Source of the DNA: Streptomyces indicus
Lineage (GTDB): Bacteria > Actinomycetota > Actinomycetes > Streptomycetales > Streptomycetaceae
Direction of reading: 5' to 3'
Length of the DNA stretch: 64,000 nucleotides
NCBI RefSeq assembly: GCF_900100315.1
Contig: NZ_FNFF01000010.1
Coordinates: forward strand, 124,001-188,000
In this document: one piece after another, positions 41,822-51,421 of the stretch
How positions within the stretch are numbered: the stretch's first letter is position 1
Layout of the letters: the number at the start of each line of letters is the position of its first letter
Notes under the pieces: model-generated
Told to the model about the DNA's origin: nothing
The model's database searches: none
What the model saw: the letters and a program-made list of their open reading frames with translations, nothing else
Made by a program: the position numbers and the translations under genes

Positions 41822-42982
41822 CTACGAGGGGGGTCCGAGGCCAGTCAATACTGTGCGGGCCCTCGCCTCCGCGTCCTCGTCCGCGACGAGGTCCGGCGTG
41901 ATGCCCCGGCCGTCGACGCCGCGGCCGGACGGGGTGCGGTAGTGGCCCACGGTCAGCTCGGCCACGGAGCCGTCGGGCAGCCGGGTCGGCATCTGGACCG
42001 ACCCCTTCCCGAAGGTGCGCGAACCCACCACGACCGCACGTCCGCGGTCCTGAAGGGCTCCGGCGAGCAGTTCGGCCGCGCTCATCGTGCCGCCGTCGAC
42101 GAGCACGACCAGGGGTCTGGAGGTCTGTCCGCCGCGGATCGCGTGCAGGGCGCGCTGTTCGCCGCGTACGTCGTACGTGGCCACGAGCCCGCCGTCGAGG
42201 AAGGCGGAGGCCGCGTCCACGGCCTCGGCCACCAGGCCGCCGGAGTTGCCGCGCAGGTCGAGCAGGATGCCGTGCCCGGCGGGGGCGGCCTCCACGGCCT
42301 TGCGGACCTCGGTGCCCGACCCCTTGGTGAAGGCGGACACCTTCACCAGGCGGGTGCCGTCCTCGAAGTCCCGTACGGACACGGTCTGCTTGGCGAGGGT
42401 CGCCCGGCGCAGGGTGCTGGTCCAGGTGCGCTTGCCGCGCTCCAGGCCGAGGGTGACCTCGCTGCCGGGGCCCGCGTCCTCCGCGCCGCGCAGCAGCCGT
42501 ACGACCTCGGCGGGCGAGCTGCCGTCCACGCGTCGGCCGTCGACGGAGCGCAGCCGGTCGCCCTCGTGGATGCCCGCCTTGTCGGCGGGGCCGCCGTGCT
42601 GGACCGCGGCCACTTCGATCCGGCCGCCGTCCCCGCGCCGGGTCCACAGGCCCACGCCCGTGTACTCGCCGTCGAGCGCCTGCTCGAACTCCGCGTACTC
42701 CTCCTCGTCGTAGACCTTCCCCCAGCGGTCGCCGCTGCGGCTGACCACCTCGCGGGCGGCATCCGTGGGCGACTTGCCGTCGGCCAGCGCCTCGGCGGCG
42801 GCCTCGGAGACGTCCTGGGCTACGGGGGCGGAACGCGCGGGCGGGGCGGGCGGATGGTCCGGCTCGGAGCCGAAGGAGCCGGTCGCGGCGCCGGCGGCGA
42901 GCACCCCCGCGAAGAGGAATGTCAGGCCGGCCCCGCGGCGGATGCTGCGGGGCCTCTTGAAGAGGCTCTCGGGGCCGGACAT
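41822..42982 (-). CDS. S41 family carboxy-terminal processing protease with PDZ domain
   Basis: 386 residues. A TM anchor (GAGLTFLFAGVLAAGAATGSF) precedes a PDZ domain (GVGLWTRR..GGPADKAGIHEGDRLRSVDG, about 110-195) and the S41 domain: GILLDLRGNSGG, the nucleophile in GTMSAAELLAGAL and the Lys in GSRTFGKGSVQ. It degrades or trims exported proteins outside the membrane. Four genes (ftsE, ftsX, this, smpB) read in the same direction, but a terminator stands between this gene and ftsX. Confidence 0.92.
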   Translation of the reverse strand: MSGPESLFKRPRSIRRGAGLTFLFAGVLAAGAATGSFGSEPDHPPAPPARSAPVAQDVSEAAAEALADGKSPTDAAREVVSRSGDRWGKVYDEEEYAEFEQALDGEYTGVGLWTRRGDGGRIEVAAVQHGGPADKAGIHEGDRLRSVDGRRVDGSSPAEVVRLLRGAEDAGPGSEVTLGLERGKRTWTSTLRRATLAKQTVSVRDFEDGTRLVKVSAFTKGSGTEVRKAVEAAPAGHGILLDLRGNSGGLVAEAVDAASAFLDGGLVATYDVRGEQRALHAIRGGQTSRPLVVLVDGGTMSAAELLAGALQDRGRAVVVGSRTFGKGSVQMPTRLPDGSVAELTVGHYRTPSGRGVDGRGITPDLVADEDAEARARTVLTGLGPPS

Positions 42983-43005
42983 GTCGGCGAGTCTAGGACA
43001 ACGCA

Positions 43006-43039
43006 GGGCGCCGTACGGCCGGTTGACCGTACGGCGCCC
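43006..43039 (-). terminator. Terminator between ftsX and S41 genes
   Basis: GGGCGCCGTACGG and CCGTACGGCGCCC form a perfect 13-bp stem with an 8-base loop, 11 bases past the ftsX stop. Confidence 0.85.
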
Positions 43040-43049
43040 TGGACATGTC

Positions 43050-43967
43050 TCACACCTTCAGGTACTTGCGCAGCGCGAGGAACGCGGCCAAGCCGGGCAT
43101 CAGCAGGCCGATCACGATGACGAACGGCAGGACGGCGAACACGTCGTTCAGACCGACGAAGTTCACCAGCGGCATCTTGTCCGCGAGGTTGAGTCCGTGG
43201 TCGATCATGAAGTAGTGGCCGCCGCCCAGGAGCACGCTCGCCAGGAACGCGCCGAGGACGCCCGCGAACGCGGCCTCCATGATGAACGGCAGCTGGATGT
43301 AGAAGCTGGAGGCGCCGACCAGGCGCATGATGCCGGTCTCGCGCCGGCGGCTGAACGCCGAGACGCGGACGGTGTTCACGATCAGCATCAGGGCGACGAC
43401 CAGCATCAGGCCCATCAGCGCGAGCGCCGCCATGTTCATGCCGTTGAGCAGCTCGAAGAGTTTGTCGACGGTGTCTCTCTGGTCCTGCACCGACTGCACG
43501 CCCGGGCGGTCGGTGAAGGCGCTGGAGATCACCTTGAACTTCTCCGGGTCGTCCAGCTTCACGCGGAACGACTCCTGCATCTGGTCCGGCGTGAGGCTCT
43601 GCGCGAGGGGCGAGTTGCCGTACTGGTCCTGGTAGTGGTTGAAGGCCTCCTGGCTGTCCTCGTGGATGACCTGCTCCACGGGCTCCAGCTTCTTCAGGTC
43701 GGTCTCGATGGCCTTCTTCTGCGCCGCGGTGACGGCGCCCTCGGTGCAGTTGGGGTCGGACTCGGCGTCGCCCTTGTTGCACAGGTAGATCGCGACGTTG
43801 ACCTTGTCGTACCAGTAGCCCTTCATCACGCTGACCTGCTTGAGACCCAGCAGGGCACCGCCGAACAGCGCGAGCGACAGGGCCACCGACACGATCACCG
43901 CGATGGTCATCGTGAGATTGCGGCGGAGACCGACGCCGATCTCCGACAGGACGAATTGGGCGCGCAT
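43050..43967 (-). CDS. ftsX: Cell division protein FtsX
   Basis: 305 residues with TM1 near 20-45, a large external loop (50-170, including the Cys pair in YLCNKG and PNCTEG), and three TM helices (about 180-300). The loop is the extracellular domain that in actinobacteria activates a peptidoglycan hydrolase. SRRRETGIMRLVGASSF is typical. It pairs with FtsE, 47 bases upstream on the same strand. Confidence 0.95.
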   Translation of the reverse strand: MRAQFVLSEIGVGLRRNLTMTIAVIVSVALSLALFGGALLGLKQVSVMKGYWYDKVNVAIYLCNKGDAESDPNCTEGAVTAAQKKAIETDLKKLEPVEQVIHEDSQEAFNHYQDQYGNSPLAQSLTPDQMQESFRVKLDDPEKFKVISSAFTDRPGVQSVQDQRDTVDKLFELLNGMNMAALALMGLMLVVALMLIVNTVRVSAFSRRRETGIMRLVGASSFYIQLPFIMEAAFAGVLGAFLASVLLGGGHYFMIDHGLNLADKMPLVNFVGLNDVFAVLPFVIVIGLLMPGLAAFLALRKYLKV

Positions 43968-44014
43968 GGCGTCCTTTCAGTGCTCTTCTCAGTGCCCGGG
44001 GGGGCGCGTGTGTC

Positions 44015-44704
44015 TCAGTGCTGGTAGCCGTAGACGCCGCGCGACTGGTCGCGCACCAGGCGTCCGCCTTCCAGCTCGATGACGCGCTTGCGCATCTGGT
44101 CGACGATGTTCTGGTCGTGGGTCGCCATCACCACGGTGGTGCCGGTCCGGTTGATGCGGTCGAGCAGCTTCATGATGCCCACGGACGTCTGCGGGTCCAG
44201 GTTGCCGGTGGGCTCGTCCGCGATGAGCAGCATCGGGCGGTTCACGAAGGCGCGGGCGATGGCCACGCGCTGCTGCTCACCACCGGACAGCTCGCCCGGC
44301 ATGCGGTCCTCCTTGCCGCCGAGGCCGACCAGGTCGAGCACCTCGGGGACCGTCTTGCGGATGGTGCCGCGGGGCTTGCCGATGACCTCCAGCGCGAAGG
44401 CCACGTTCTCGCCGACGGTCTTGTTCGGCAGCAGGCGGAAGTCCTGGAACACGGTGCCGAGCTGGCGCCGGATGTGCGGCACCTTCCAGTTGGACACCTT
44501 GCCCAGGTCCTTGCCGAGCACGTGCACCTGGCCCTGGCTCGCCCGCTCCTCGCGCAGGATGAGGCGCAGGAACGTCGACTTTCCGGAGCCGGATGACCCC
44601 ACAAGGAAGACGAACTCGCCGCGCTCGATCTCCAGGGAGACATCCCTGAGTGCGGGGCGGTTCTGCTTGGGGTAGGTCTTGGAGACGTTGTCGAATCGGA
44701 TCAC
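44015..44704 (-). CDS. ftsE: Cell division ATP-binding protein FtsE
   Basis: 229 residues: Walker A GSSGSGKST, ABC signature LSGGEQQR, Walker B LLIADEPTGNLD and a switch His in VVMATHDQ. It is an ABC-type ATPase that drives FtsX. GTG start at 44704 (VIRFDNVSKTY) with no obvious ribosome site. First gene of ftsEX. Confidence 0.96.
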   Translation of the reverse strand: MIRFDNVSKTYPKQNRPALRDVSLEIERGEFVFLVGSSGSGKSTFLRLILREERASQGQVHVLGKDLGKVSNWKVPHIRRQLGTVFQDFRLLPNKTVGENVAFALEVIGKPRGTIRKTVPEVLDLVGLGGKEDRMPGELSGGEQQRVAIARAFVNRPMLLIADEPTGNLDPQTSVGIMKLLDRINRTGTTVVMATHDQNIVDQMRKRVIELEGGRLVRDQSRGVYGYQH

Positions 44705-45018
44705 GGATGCACCACGAGTCGCCGGGGGTAGGTGTGCGTGACCATACGCGAAGCGGGGTACGCGGCGCAGGGGGCGCCTGGGGTTGCGCGTGGGATGTGC
44801 GATTTGTCGCGGAGTTCTTCCGGGTACGGGCCATGCGGGACGGGTACGGGCTGGTACGGGACAGGCGCGCGACCAGGCCTTGAGCGGTGCGTTCCGGGTG
44901 GGGCGCGCCGAATCGTGGCGAAGCTGGCACAGTGGTAGGGGGAACCGCCACGTTCCCGCGAGCGTTGAGTGCGGTGAGCCCCTTCGAGCGGGCCCCGCGC
45001 GGGAGGAGGACAGGACGC
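44705..45018. other. 314-base divergent promoter region of ftsE and the zinc-ribbon gene
   Basis: No credible gene. Short repeats of CGGGTACGGGC near 44820-44860 are seen. It should hold promoters for ftsE (leftward) and the small gene (rightward), but no confident -35/-10 pair is visible. Confidence 0.4.
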
Positions 45019-45213
45019 ATGACCTATGACCGATTGGTGTGTGCGAACTGTGCTGCGCCCGTCAGCGAGGGCCGGTGCCCGGTGTGCCGGGCGAACCGGG
45101 AGCGTCTGGAGCAGCAGGGCGCCTTCGGCGGGCTGAACCCGGTGACGCTGATAGCGCTGCTCGTGATGGTGGTCGCGGCGATGGCGCTGGTGGCGCATCA
45201 GGCGACTGCTTGA
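45019..45213 (+). CDS. Small zinc-ribbon membrane protein
   Basis: 64 residues. LVCANCAAPVSEGRCPVCRANR gives two CxxC knuckles, and a TM helix (VTLIALLVMVVAAMALVA) ends it. An excellent GGAGGA lies 9 bases before ATG 45019. Tail-anchored orientation expected. Function unknown. Convergent with the repeat-protein gene through the 32-base palindrome. Confidence 0.75.
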   Translation: MTYDRLVCANCAAPVSEGRCPVCRANRERLEQQGAFGGLNPVTLIALLVMVVAAMALVAHQATA

Positions 45214-45278
45214 TCTTCGCGGCGGTCCCACGTCTTACGGACCGCCGCCTTCATACGCCGCCGCCGTACGGACAGCGG

Positions 45279-45310
45279 AAGGGCCCGGAGCCGATCGGCT
45301 CCGGGCCCTT
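45279..45310. terminator. Bidirectional terminator, perfect 32-base palindrome
   Basis: AAGGGCCCGGAGCCGA and TCGGCTCCGGGCCCTT: a perfect palindrome of 32 bases with no loop. AA at one side and TT at the other give a short U/A tract in both directions. Sits between two convergent genes. Confidence 0.9.
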
Positions 45311-45337
45311 CTGCGCTACGTGCGCTGTGCCTGTGGC

Positions 45338-46120
45338 TCAGGCAGCGGCGTTGCGGCCGGACACCAGACGCGGGAGCATCCGGAAGCCGATGCCGCCCGC
45401 GATCATGGTCGCGGCGCCGATCAGCAGGAACGTGGTCTCGGCCGCACCGGTCTCGGCGAGCTCGCCACCGCCCTGGCCGGTCTCGGCCGGCGCGGTGCCC
45501 GTGTCCTCGAGGCCTTCCTTGCCGCCCTGCTCGACGGGCTGGTTGCCCTCGTTGTCGGGGTCGGCCTCGTTGCCACCGGTGCTGGAGCCGCCGCCGTTGC
45601 CGGAGCCGCCGTTGTCCGAACCACCGTCGGCCGAACCGCCGTTGCCGGAACCGCCGTTGCCGTTGGAACCGCCGTTGCCGTTGGATCCACCGTTGTCGGA
45701 ACCGCCGTTACCACCAGTCGTCGAACCGCCGGTCGTCGTGTCGCCCGTCGTCGAACCACCAGTCGACGAGCCACCGGTCGTCGTGTCGCCCGTCGTCGAA
45801 CCACCAGTCGTCGAACCACCGGTCGTCGTGTCGCCCGTCGTCGAACCACCGGTCGTCGTGTCGCCCGTCGTCGAACCACCGGTCGTCGTGTCGCCCGTCG
45901 TCGAACCGCCACCAGTCGTGGGCAGCTCCGGGCAGTCCGGGTCACCCGGGCATTCCGGCTCGCCCGCCTCGCCCGCGCTGACGTTTACGTTCACCGGGCC
46001 CACATTGAGGTCGATCAGATCCGCAGCGGAAGCCACACCCGCCGCGGTCAGCGACGCACCGGCCGCGATCACGGCGCCGGCGGCTATCCGCGCAACGCGG
46101 ATCCGCGTCTTCTTCGTCAT
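45338..46120 (-). CDS. Sortase-anchored repeat surface protein
   Basis: 260 residues. Signal peptide (ARIAAGAVIAAGASLTAAGVASA), short folded part (LIDLNVGPVNVNVSAGE), then a Thr/Gly-rich region with the 10-residue GDTTTGGSTT unit repeated about five times and NGGS-type repeats, an acidic stretch, and a sorting signal: LAETGAAETTFLLIGAATMIAGG, Arg-containing tail RMLPRLVSGRNAAA. LAxTG is the motif of the class E sortases of Streptomyces. It would be covalently bound to the wall. It is convergent with the zinc-ribbon gene. Confidence 0.85.
   Translation of the reverse strand: MTKKTRIRVARIAAGAVIAAGASLTAAGVASAADLIDLNVGPVNVNVSAGEAGEPECPGDPDCPELPTTGGGSTTGDTTTGGSTTGDTTTGGSTTGDTTTGGSTTGGSTTGDTTTGGSSTGGSTTGDTTTGGSTTGGNGGSDNGGSNGNGGSNGNGGSGNGGSADGGSDNGGSGNGGGSSTGGNEADPDNEGNQPVEQGGKEGLEDTGTAPAETGQGGGELAETGAAETTFLLIGAATMIAGGIGFRMLPRLVSGRNAAA
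45711..45911. repeat. Tandem 30-bp coding repeat (TTGG region)
   Basis: Units of about 30 bases with the core GTCGTCGTGTCGCCCGTCGT recur about six times, some with half-units. They code for the GDTTTGGSTT repeats. Confidence 0.85.
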
Positions 46121-46523
46121 CTGCCTGCTACCCCCAGTAGCTGTTCTCGTCAATGGAGCAGCCGTATCCGGGGCCACGGCCCGGCGGGGTTTGCTGTTCT
46201 CGTACGGGACCGCCTCAGCGAGGGCCCGTCCCGCGTGCCCCGTTCACACCCGCCCCAGACATACGCATGCTGCGCAGCAGCCTGTCCAGAGTTAAGAGTT
46301 ACGTCAAGGTCACTTCGTGCAGGATGTCCGTTTCATGATCACTTGCCCGGCAAGAGCGTCATGACTGTGACCGATCCCCCATCTTCTCCACACGTTTCCC
46401 GTGTGCTCCGGCGAAAAGCCGCGCGACGGGGCCCGGTTGTCAGAGCTGCCTGCAACGATGAATGCAGTCGGGAAGAGGGCCGACGGAACGCAGCGGCGAT
46501 GCCGCCGACGACGGGGGGGCAGG
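46121..46523. other. 403-base divergent gap before the SNF2 gene
   Basis: No credible gene. It has an AT-richer stretch around 46270-46350 with a leftward TTGACG that may be the surface-protein promoter, and CTTGCC-C-GGCAAG, a perfect 6-bp inverted repeat at 46342-46354. Confidence 0.4.
46342..46354. promoter_or_regulatory. Short inverted repeat CTTGCCCGGCAAG
   Basis: Perfect 6-bp arms with a 1-base centre in the promoter gap. Possible operator; no regulator can be named. Confidence 0.3.
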
Positions 46524-48710
46524 GTGACAGCGGACGACGGCCGGGTACCCGTCGGCGGGCGGGCCAGGGCGCTGCTGCGGGCCGGGCGTGAACTGCTCGG
46601 TGCCGCGCGGTCGGTGCTGCGCGAGCAGGAGGCGGCCCAGCGGGAGGTGCGGTGCGCCTACGAGGTGCTCGCGGATGTCTGCGTACTGAAGGAGCTCGAA
46701 GGGCTGCCCCTGGCCGCGCTGCGGGAGGTGACGCGCGGACAGGTGCGCGAGGCCGCGCTGCGGGCCCTGGAGGCGGCGGGGTTCGGCTCGGTGGGTCAGG
46801 TGCGGCAGGCCGAGGCGTACGCGCTGCGGCAGCTGCCGGGGATCGGCGCGCAGACGGCGGGTCAACTGCACAGTGCAGCCGGGCAGTTGGCGCGCGCGGC
46901 GGCCGAGAGCGTCGCGGTGCGGATCGATGTGGACGCGCAGGGGGACGAGCGGCACACCGCGCTGGTGCGGGCGTTGAACCGGATGGTGCTCGCCGGACCG
47001 GGCGTGCCGGCGGCGGTGGCGCTGGCACGCAAGACCGGCGAGGCCCTGGAGGCCGATCTGCACGCGGCCGCGCCCGCCGCCTCCCGGGCGCAGTGGCTGC
47101 TCACCGGCACCAAGCGGCGGACGGCGGCGCGGGACGCCCTGCTGCGGGTGCGGCAGACCTGCGCGGACGCCGCGGCGGAGGACGTACGGCTGCAGCTGGA
47201 CCAGGCCGTCACCGACCTGCTGCGCGGCCCCGAGCCGGCCGACCGGGCCTGGCTGGACTTCCAGGTGCGGGCCGCGGAGTACTACACGGTGCTCGGCAAG
47301 GTCGCCGACCTGCCCGAGGACCGCGAGTCCGCCGAAGGGTTCGTGCCCTCCTCGATCGCCGAGGAGGTCCGGGCGCAGCACTTGGACGAGTCGCTGCTCC
47401 ACGTGTCCCTGCGCAGCTACCAGGCGTTCGGCGCACGCTTCGCGCTGGCGCGGCGCCGGGTGCTGCTCGGCGACGAGATGGGGCTCGGCAAGACGATCCA
47501 GGCCCTGGCCGCGCTCGCGCATCTCCAGGCCACGGGACAGGGGCGGCACTTCCTCGTCGTCTGCCCGGTGGGCGTGCTCCTGAACTGGATACGGGAGATC
47601 GAGCACCGCAGCTCGCTCACCGCGCACCGGGCGCACGGCGGCGGCCGCTTCGGCGCGGTCCGCGCCTGGCAGGACGGCGGCGGGGTGCTCGTCACCACGT
47701 ACGACGTGCTGCGCGGTCTGGAGATACCGAAGGTGCCGCTGGCGATGGTCGTCGCGGACGAGGCGCAGTACGTGAAGAACCCGCGGACGAGGCGGGCCGA
47801 GGCGCTGGCCGCGCTCATCCGGCGGCCCTCGACCGGGCACGTGCTGTTCCTCACCGGCACCCCGATGGAGCACCGCGTCGGCGAATTCCGTTCCCTGATC
47901 GGGCAGTTGCAGTCGCGTGAGGCGCGGCTGCTCGAGTACGGGGCGGGCGCGCAGGACTCGCGGGCGTTCCGCGCGGCCGTGGCCCCGAGCTATCTGCGGC
48001 GCAATCAGCCCGATGTGCTGGGCGAGTTGCCGGGGGTGATCCATGCCGACGAGTGGGAGGAGTTCTCGGACACGGACCGTGCCGCGTACCGCAGGGCGGT
48101 CGCCGAGGGGAACTTCATGGCGATGCGCCGGGCGCCGTACGCGGACCCGGCGCGCTCGGCGAAGCTGCACCGGCTGCGCGAGCTGATCGCGGAGGCGGCG
48201 GCCAACGAGCTGAAGGTGGTCGTCTTCTCCGGCTTCCTCGACGTGCTCGGCGCGGTCGCCGCGGCCCTCGACGGCGCGGCGCTCGGACCGGTCACCGGAG
48301 CGGTGCCGGCCGACGAACGGCAGGCGCTGGTCGACGAGTTCACCGCGGCGCCCGGCCACGCGGTGCTGCTCGCGCAGATACGGACCGGGGGCACCGGGCT
48401 CAACCTTCAGGCGGCCTCGGTCGTGGTGCTCTGCGAACCGCAGATCAGTCCCGCCCTGGAGGCCCAGGCGGTGGCGCGGGCGCACCGGATGGGCCAGGTG
48501 CGGCGGGTGCAGGTGCACCGGCTGCTGGCCGCGGACAGCATCGACGTACGGCTGCTGGAGATGCACCGCGCGAAGCAGGAGGAGTTCGACGCGTACGCGC
48601 GGCGCAGCGAGGTGGCCGAGACGGTGCCGGAGGCGGTGGACGTCTCGGACCCGGAGCTGGCCCGCCGGATCGTGGAGGACGAGCAGCTCAGGCTGGCGCT
48701 CCAGGCCTGA
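46524..48710 (+). CDS. SNF2-family helicase with HhH-containing N-terminal region
   Basis: 728 residues from GTG 46524 (VTADDGRVP; GGGGGGGCAGG ahead). Residues 1-280 are alpha-helical with a helix-hairpin-helix-like ALRQLPGIGAQTAGQLHSAA at about 105. The SNF2 core follows: GDEMGLGKTIQALAAL, VVADEAQYVKNP, FLTGTPMEHR, and lobe 2 with LKVVVFSGF, GGTGLNLQAAS and QAVARAHRMGQ. It should be a dsDNA translocase. The N-terminal architecture differs from the usual HepA type. ATG 46458 upstream is an alternative start. Confidence 0.85.
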   Translation: MTADDGRVPVGGRARALLRAGRELLGAARSVLREQEAAQREVRCAYEVLADVCVLKELEGLPLAALREVTRGQVREAALRALEAAGFGSVGQVRQAEAYALRQLPGIGAQTAGQLHSAAGQLARAAAESVAVRIDVDAQGDERHTALVRALNRMVLAGPGVPAAVALARKTGEALEADLHAAAPAASRAQWLLTGTKRRTAARDALLRVRQTCADAAAEDVRLQLDQAVTDLLRGPEPADRAWLDFQVRAAEYYTVLGKVADLPEDRESAEGFVPSSIAEEVRAQHLDESLLHVSLRSYQAFGARFALARRRVLLGDEMGLGKTIQALAALAHLQATGQGRHFLVVCPVGVLLNWIREIEHRSSLTAHRAHGGGRFGAVRAWQDGGGVLVTTYDVLRGLEIPKVPLAMVVADEAQYVKNPRTRRAEALAALIRRPSTGHVLFLTGTPMEHRVGEFRSLIGQLQSREARLLEYGAGAQDSRAFRAAVAPSYLRRNQPDVLGELPGVIHADEWEEFSDTDRAAYRRAVAEGNFMAMRRAPYADPARSAKLHRLRELIAEAAANELKVVVFSGFLDVLGAVAAALDGAALGPVTGAVPADERQALVDEFTAAPGHAVLLAQIRTGGTGLNLQAASVVVLCEPQISPALEAQAVARAHRMGQVRRVQVHRLLAADSIDVRLLEMHRAKQEEFDAYARRSEVAETVPEAVDVSDPELARRIVEDEQLRLALQA

Positions 48711-48730
48711 TGTCCCGGGTGGATCGGGTG

Positions 48731-48751
48731 GTCCGGGGCGAGGCCCCGGAC
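48731..48751. terminator. Bidirectional terminator between SNF2 gene and prfB
   Basis: GTCCGGGGC-GAG-GCCCCGGAC is a perfect 9-bp stem with a 3-base loop in the 45-base gap of two convergent genes. Confidence 0.85.
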
Positions 48752-48755
48752 TGCC

Positions 48756-49865
<1,110 letters not shown>

Positions 49866-49926
49866 CTCAACAGGGTACCGGGGGCTCGGGGTGCGTTCGT
49901 CGGGTGCGGGTGACTCCCCCTTGCAC

Positions 49927-49976
49927 CCCCGCATCCGGGCTGCGCTCGGACCGCCTCGAACGCCGGCGGGGCCGGA
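49927..49976. repeat. Dispersed ~50-bp intergenic repeat, copy 2
   Basis: Matches the block at 1670-1719 (CCCCGCATCCG, CTGCG.TCGGA, CGAACGCCGGCGGGGCCGGA). It fills most of the gap between pkaB and prfB. Confidence 0.6.
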
Positions 49977-49979
49977 CTG

Positions 49980-51206
49980 CTACGGCGTGGCCGAAACCGA
50001 CGGGTTGCCGTCCGACGGCGGCTCGTCGTCCCCGGACACCACCAGCCAGCCCCCCACCCCGATCGCCGCCGCGAGCGCCACCGCCGAGGTCGACAGGACG
50101 ATCCGGCGGCGGCGGGCCGCGGCCGCGCGGTGGCGGGCCGAGCCCGGGCGCGGGGCGCCGGAGGCGCGGGGTGCGCGGGCTGTGCCGCGGGCGCCGCCCG
50201 CCAGCTCGTCGGGGCCGGGGACGCGCATCGAGGTGTGGGTGTCGCGGTTGGAGTCGGGGGTCGAGCCCGGCACCAGCGGGACGGCGCCGCGGCGCGGGGC
50301 CTCCGGGGCGCTGGGCGGGAAGGCCGCCTCGGGCTCCTCGGTGTGCTCCGGCTCGGGTTCGTCCACGTCCAGCGGCGGCATGCCCGCGAGCAGCGGGAGC
50401 TGCTCGCGCAGGCGCGCGGCCAGCTCCGAGGCGCGCAGCCGCGACGCGGGGGCCTTGGCCAGGCACTGGACGATCAGCTGCCACAGCTCGTCCGGGATGC
50501 CGGGCAGCGGCACGACGGTCTCGGTCACATGGCGGCGCAGGACCGCGCCCGGGTGGCCGCCGCCGAAGGGTGTGAAGCCCGCGAGGAGCTCGTAGAGAAC
50601 GGTCGCGAGGGCGTAGATGTCGACCGCGGCCCGGGGCGGCAGGCCCTCGATGATCTCGGGGGCCAGGTAGTCCGGGGTGCCGATGACCTTGGTCGCGCGG
50701 GTGCGGCGCGGGGAGTCGACCAGTTTGGCCACGCCGAAGTCGGTGAGCAGCGCGGGGTGCGAGCCGCCGGGGCCGAGCGGGCCCTGCATGTCGAGCAGCA
50801 CGTTCTCCGGCTTGACGTCCCGGTGCACGATGCCGGCCGCGTGGGCGGCGGCCAGACCGTCCGCCACGTCCGCGACGATCGCGACGGCCGCCTCCGGGGC
50901 GAGCCGGCGCTCGCGGTCGAGCCGGGTACGCAGGTCGGTGCCGCGGACGAGGTCCATGACCAGCGCCAGGTCGTTGCCGTCCACCACGAGGTCGCGGACG
51001 CCGACCACGTTCGGGTGGTCGAGGCTGAGCAGCGCGGTGCGCTCCTGCACGAAACGGCCGACGAGCTCCTGGTCGGCGGCGAGGTCCTCGCGCAGCATTT
51101 TGATCGCGACCGGCCCCTCGGGGCCGTCACCGAGCCAGACCGTGCCGGCGGAACCGCGTCCCAGGATCTGGTGGGCGGTGTACCGACTGCCGATTTTCCG
51201 TGCCAA
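49980..51206 (-). CDS. pkaB: Ser/Thr protein kinase PkaB
   Basis: 408 residues; TTG start at 51206 (MARKIGSRYT). Kinase domain 1-270: GRGSAGTVW, catalytic VAIK (K36), HRDVKPENV (D130), DFG (156-158) and APEIIEG. Then a Pro-rich linker (280-370), one TM (VLSTSAVALAAAIGVGGWLVV) and a short external tail. By order and size it is PkaB of S. coelicolor (recalled). Phosphorylates Ser/Thr in proteins, possibly the FHA protein nearby. Confidence 0.9.
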   Translation of the reverse strand: MARKIGSRYTAHQILGRGSAGTVWLGDGPEGPVAIKMLREDLAADQELVGRFVQERTALLSLDHPNVVGVRDLVVDGNDLALVMDLVRGTDLRTRLDRERRLAPEAAVAIVADVADGLAAAHAAGIVHRDVKPENVLLDMQGPLGPGGSHPALLTDFGVAKLVDSPRRTRATKVIGTPDYLAPEIIEGLPPRAAVDIYALATVLYELLAGFTPFGGGHPGAVLRRHVTETVVPLPGIPDELWQLIVQCLAKAPASRLRASELAARLREQLPLLAGMPPLDVDEPEPEHTEEPEAAFPPSAPEAPRRGAVPLVPGSTPDSNRDTHTSMRVPGPDELAGGARGTARAPRASGAPRPGSARHRAAAARRRRIVLSTSAVALAAAIGVGGWLVVSGDDEPPSDGNPSVSATP

Positions 51207-51335
51207 GACTGCTCCTACGGGCTCCTGTTGCCCACAAAGCTACGCGGCTTCGGCACCAACCTTCACTTCCCGGAGGGAAATCACCCGCCAGGTGTCGACA
51301 AATCCATGATGTCACGGGCTGGTTGGCAACGCAGA

Positions 51336-51360
51336 AGGCCGGGGCGCCATGCCCCGGCCT
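51336..51360 (-). terminator. pkaA terminator
   Basis: AGGCCGGGGC and GCCCCGGCCT form a perfect 10-bp stem, loop of 5 bases, located 60 bases after the pkaA stop and before the pkaB start. Confidence 0.8.
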
Positions 51361-51421
51361 CTGCGTTCGCCGTGATCGGCAGCTGTCCGTCCTCACGGCC
51401 CGGAAGCGCCGCAGTACGTCC

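Noticed and set aside
45711..45911. CRISPR-like regular repeats
   Set aside because: The 30-bp units are in frame, head to tail without spacers, and code for TTG-rich protein repeats.
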